From Pseudomonadota bacterium (GTDB taxonomy: Bacteria > Pseudomonadota > Gammaproteobacteria > Halothiobacillales > Halothiobacillaceae), in the NCBI GenBank assembly GCA_021795795.1, contig JAJYPA010000489.1:1-6259 (forward strand): a stretch of 6,259 nucleotides of DNA, written 5' to 3'. The first letter of the stretch is position 1. Each line of letters begins with the position of its first letter. A model generated the notes under the pieces. The model was not told the DNA's origin, did not search any database, and saw only the letters and a program-made list of their open reading frames with translations. This document shows, piece by piece, positions 6,046 to 6,259 of this stretch. A program made the translations under genes and the position numbers.

Positions 6046-6069
6046 GCCCACTCAATCTGACGAAGAGCC
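6046..6069 (-). repeat. Right 24-bp inverted repeat of the outer element
   Basis: Read on the minus strand it begins GGCTCTT and continues CGTCAGATTGAGTGGGC. It is the partner of 3864-3887. A 17-nt core is identical except for one C/T difference, far beyond chance at this distance. Confidence 0.8.
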
Positions 6070-6202
6070 ACTTAAAATGACGGGGAACCAATTGTTGTTG
6101 CTCATGCGCTTGGAGTGGACCACAGGGACCAAGGCTACGGCAAGCTTGCCTCTATCTATTTGATTGGTTGAGCATATCTCTGTATTTCCTAATGTATATA
6201 CC
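6070..6202. other. AT-richer flank beyond the mobile DNA, no secure gene
   Basis: No gene is supported here. GGCAAGCTTGCC (6139-6150) is a perfect 12-bp palindrome. This is presumably the other side of the pre-insertion target next to the pst promoter, but without target duplications continuity is not proven. Confidence 0.4.
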
Positions 6203-6259
6203 ATGACCAGCATTGAATCTTCTGCGCATTCATCAGGTTATAGCGAATCCGAAGGATCT
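6203..6259 (+). CDS. Possible start of an unidentified gene leaving the window
   Basis: A frame opens at ATG 6203 (MTSIESSAHSSGYSESEGS) and runs to the window edge, 19 codons, polar and Ser-rich. It could also begin at TTG 6164, giving 13 extra residues. Neither start has a Shine-Dalgarno, and 19-32 codons are too few to judge coding. If real, it would be divergent from pst. Confidence 0.18.
   Translation, partial: MTSIESSAHSSGYSESEGS

Larger units (their letters stand above)
3864..6069. mobile_element. Outer ISL3-like element or MITE remnant, interrupted by an ISAs1-family IS
   Basis: The unit is defined by inward-facing 24-bp inverted repeats at 3864-3887 and 6046-6069 (21/24 identical). 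The right end begins GGCTCTT, which resembles ends of ISL3-family elements as I recall them; ISL3 members such as ISAfe1 are known in Acidithiobacillus. Excluding the inner IS (3904-5948), only 161 bp remain: 40 bp on the left and 121 bp on the right. No ISL3 transposase coding could be recognised in that remainder, so this is either a MITE or an IS that lost its interior. The 8-bp flanks (CGTTTTTT left, ACTTAAAA right) do not form a direct repeat. Confidence 0.55.

Noticed and set aside
1..6259. CRISPR array, tRNA, rRNA, riboswitch or a full Druantia defence locus
   Set aside because: No regularly spaced repeats, cloverleaf or rRNA motifs were seen, and no DruB-E-like genes accompany the DruA domain, which is part of a transposase here.

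Overview
The window looks like bacterial, probably gammaproteobacterial or acidithiobacilli-like, chromosome. The genus is a tentative guess from protein style and IS content; no rRNA or tRNA is present to anchor it. It has two parts: a phosphate-uptake operon on the minus strand, and a mobile-element insertion directly upstream of that operon's promoter.

Positions 1-3766 (minus strand) hold a high-affinity phosphate ABC transporter operon read right to left: pstS (3766-2747), pstC (2721-1714), pstA (1717-869), a 72-codon coiled-coil microprotein gene (792-574), then pstB (574 to beyond base 1, cut by the window edge). Spacing is tight throughout: 25 nt, a 4-nt overlap, 76 nt, and a 1-nt TGATG overlap. 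PstS captures phosphate in the periplasm, PstC and PstA form the channel, and PstB supplies ATP hydrolysis. The small protein between PstA and PstB has no recognised function. A plausible Pho box (3858-3841), placed 10 nt before an extended -10 (TGCTATAGT), lies upstream of pstS and suggests PhoB control.

Positions 3864-6069 are mobile DNA. An outer pair of 24-bp inverted repeats (3864-3887 and 6046-6069, 21/24 identical, ISL3-like GGCTCTT end) encloses a complete-looking ISAs1-family element (3904-5948, ends CAGGGCC). The inner element encodes a transposase with an N-terminal DruA/DUF4338 domain. Its reading frame is broken by a one-base shift in a C5 run near 4546, which separates the catalytic aspartates (439-aa ORF) from the catalytic glutamate region (148 residues). 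No target duplication is visible for either element. Without the inner IS, the outer element would be about 161 bp, the size of a MITE or a heavily deleted IS.

Positions 6070-6259 are visibly more AT-rich and carry no secure gene, only a possible plus-strand reading frame leaving the window. The outer insertion ends 5 bp upstream of the Pho box, so the core pst promoter appears to have survived. The transposase gene points at pstS with no visible terminator between them.
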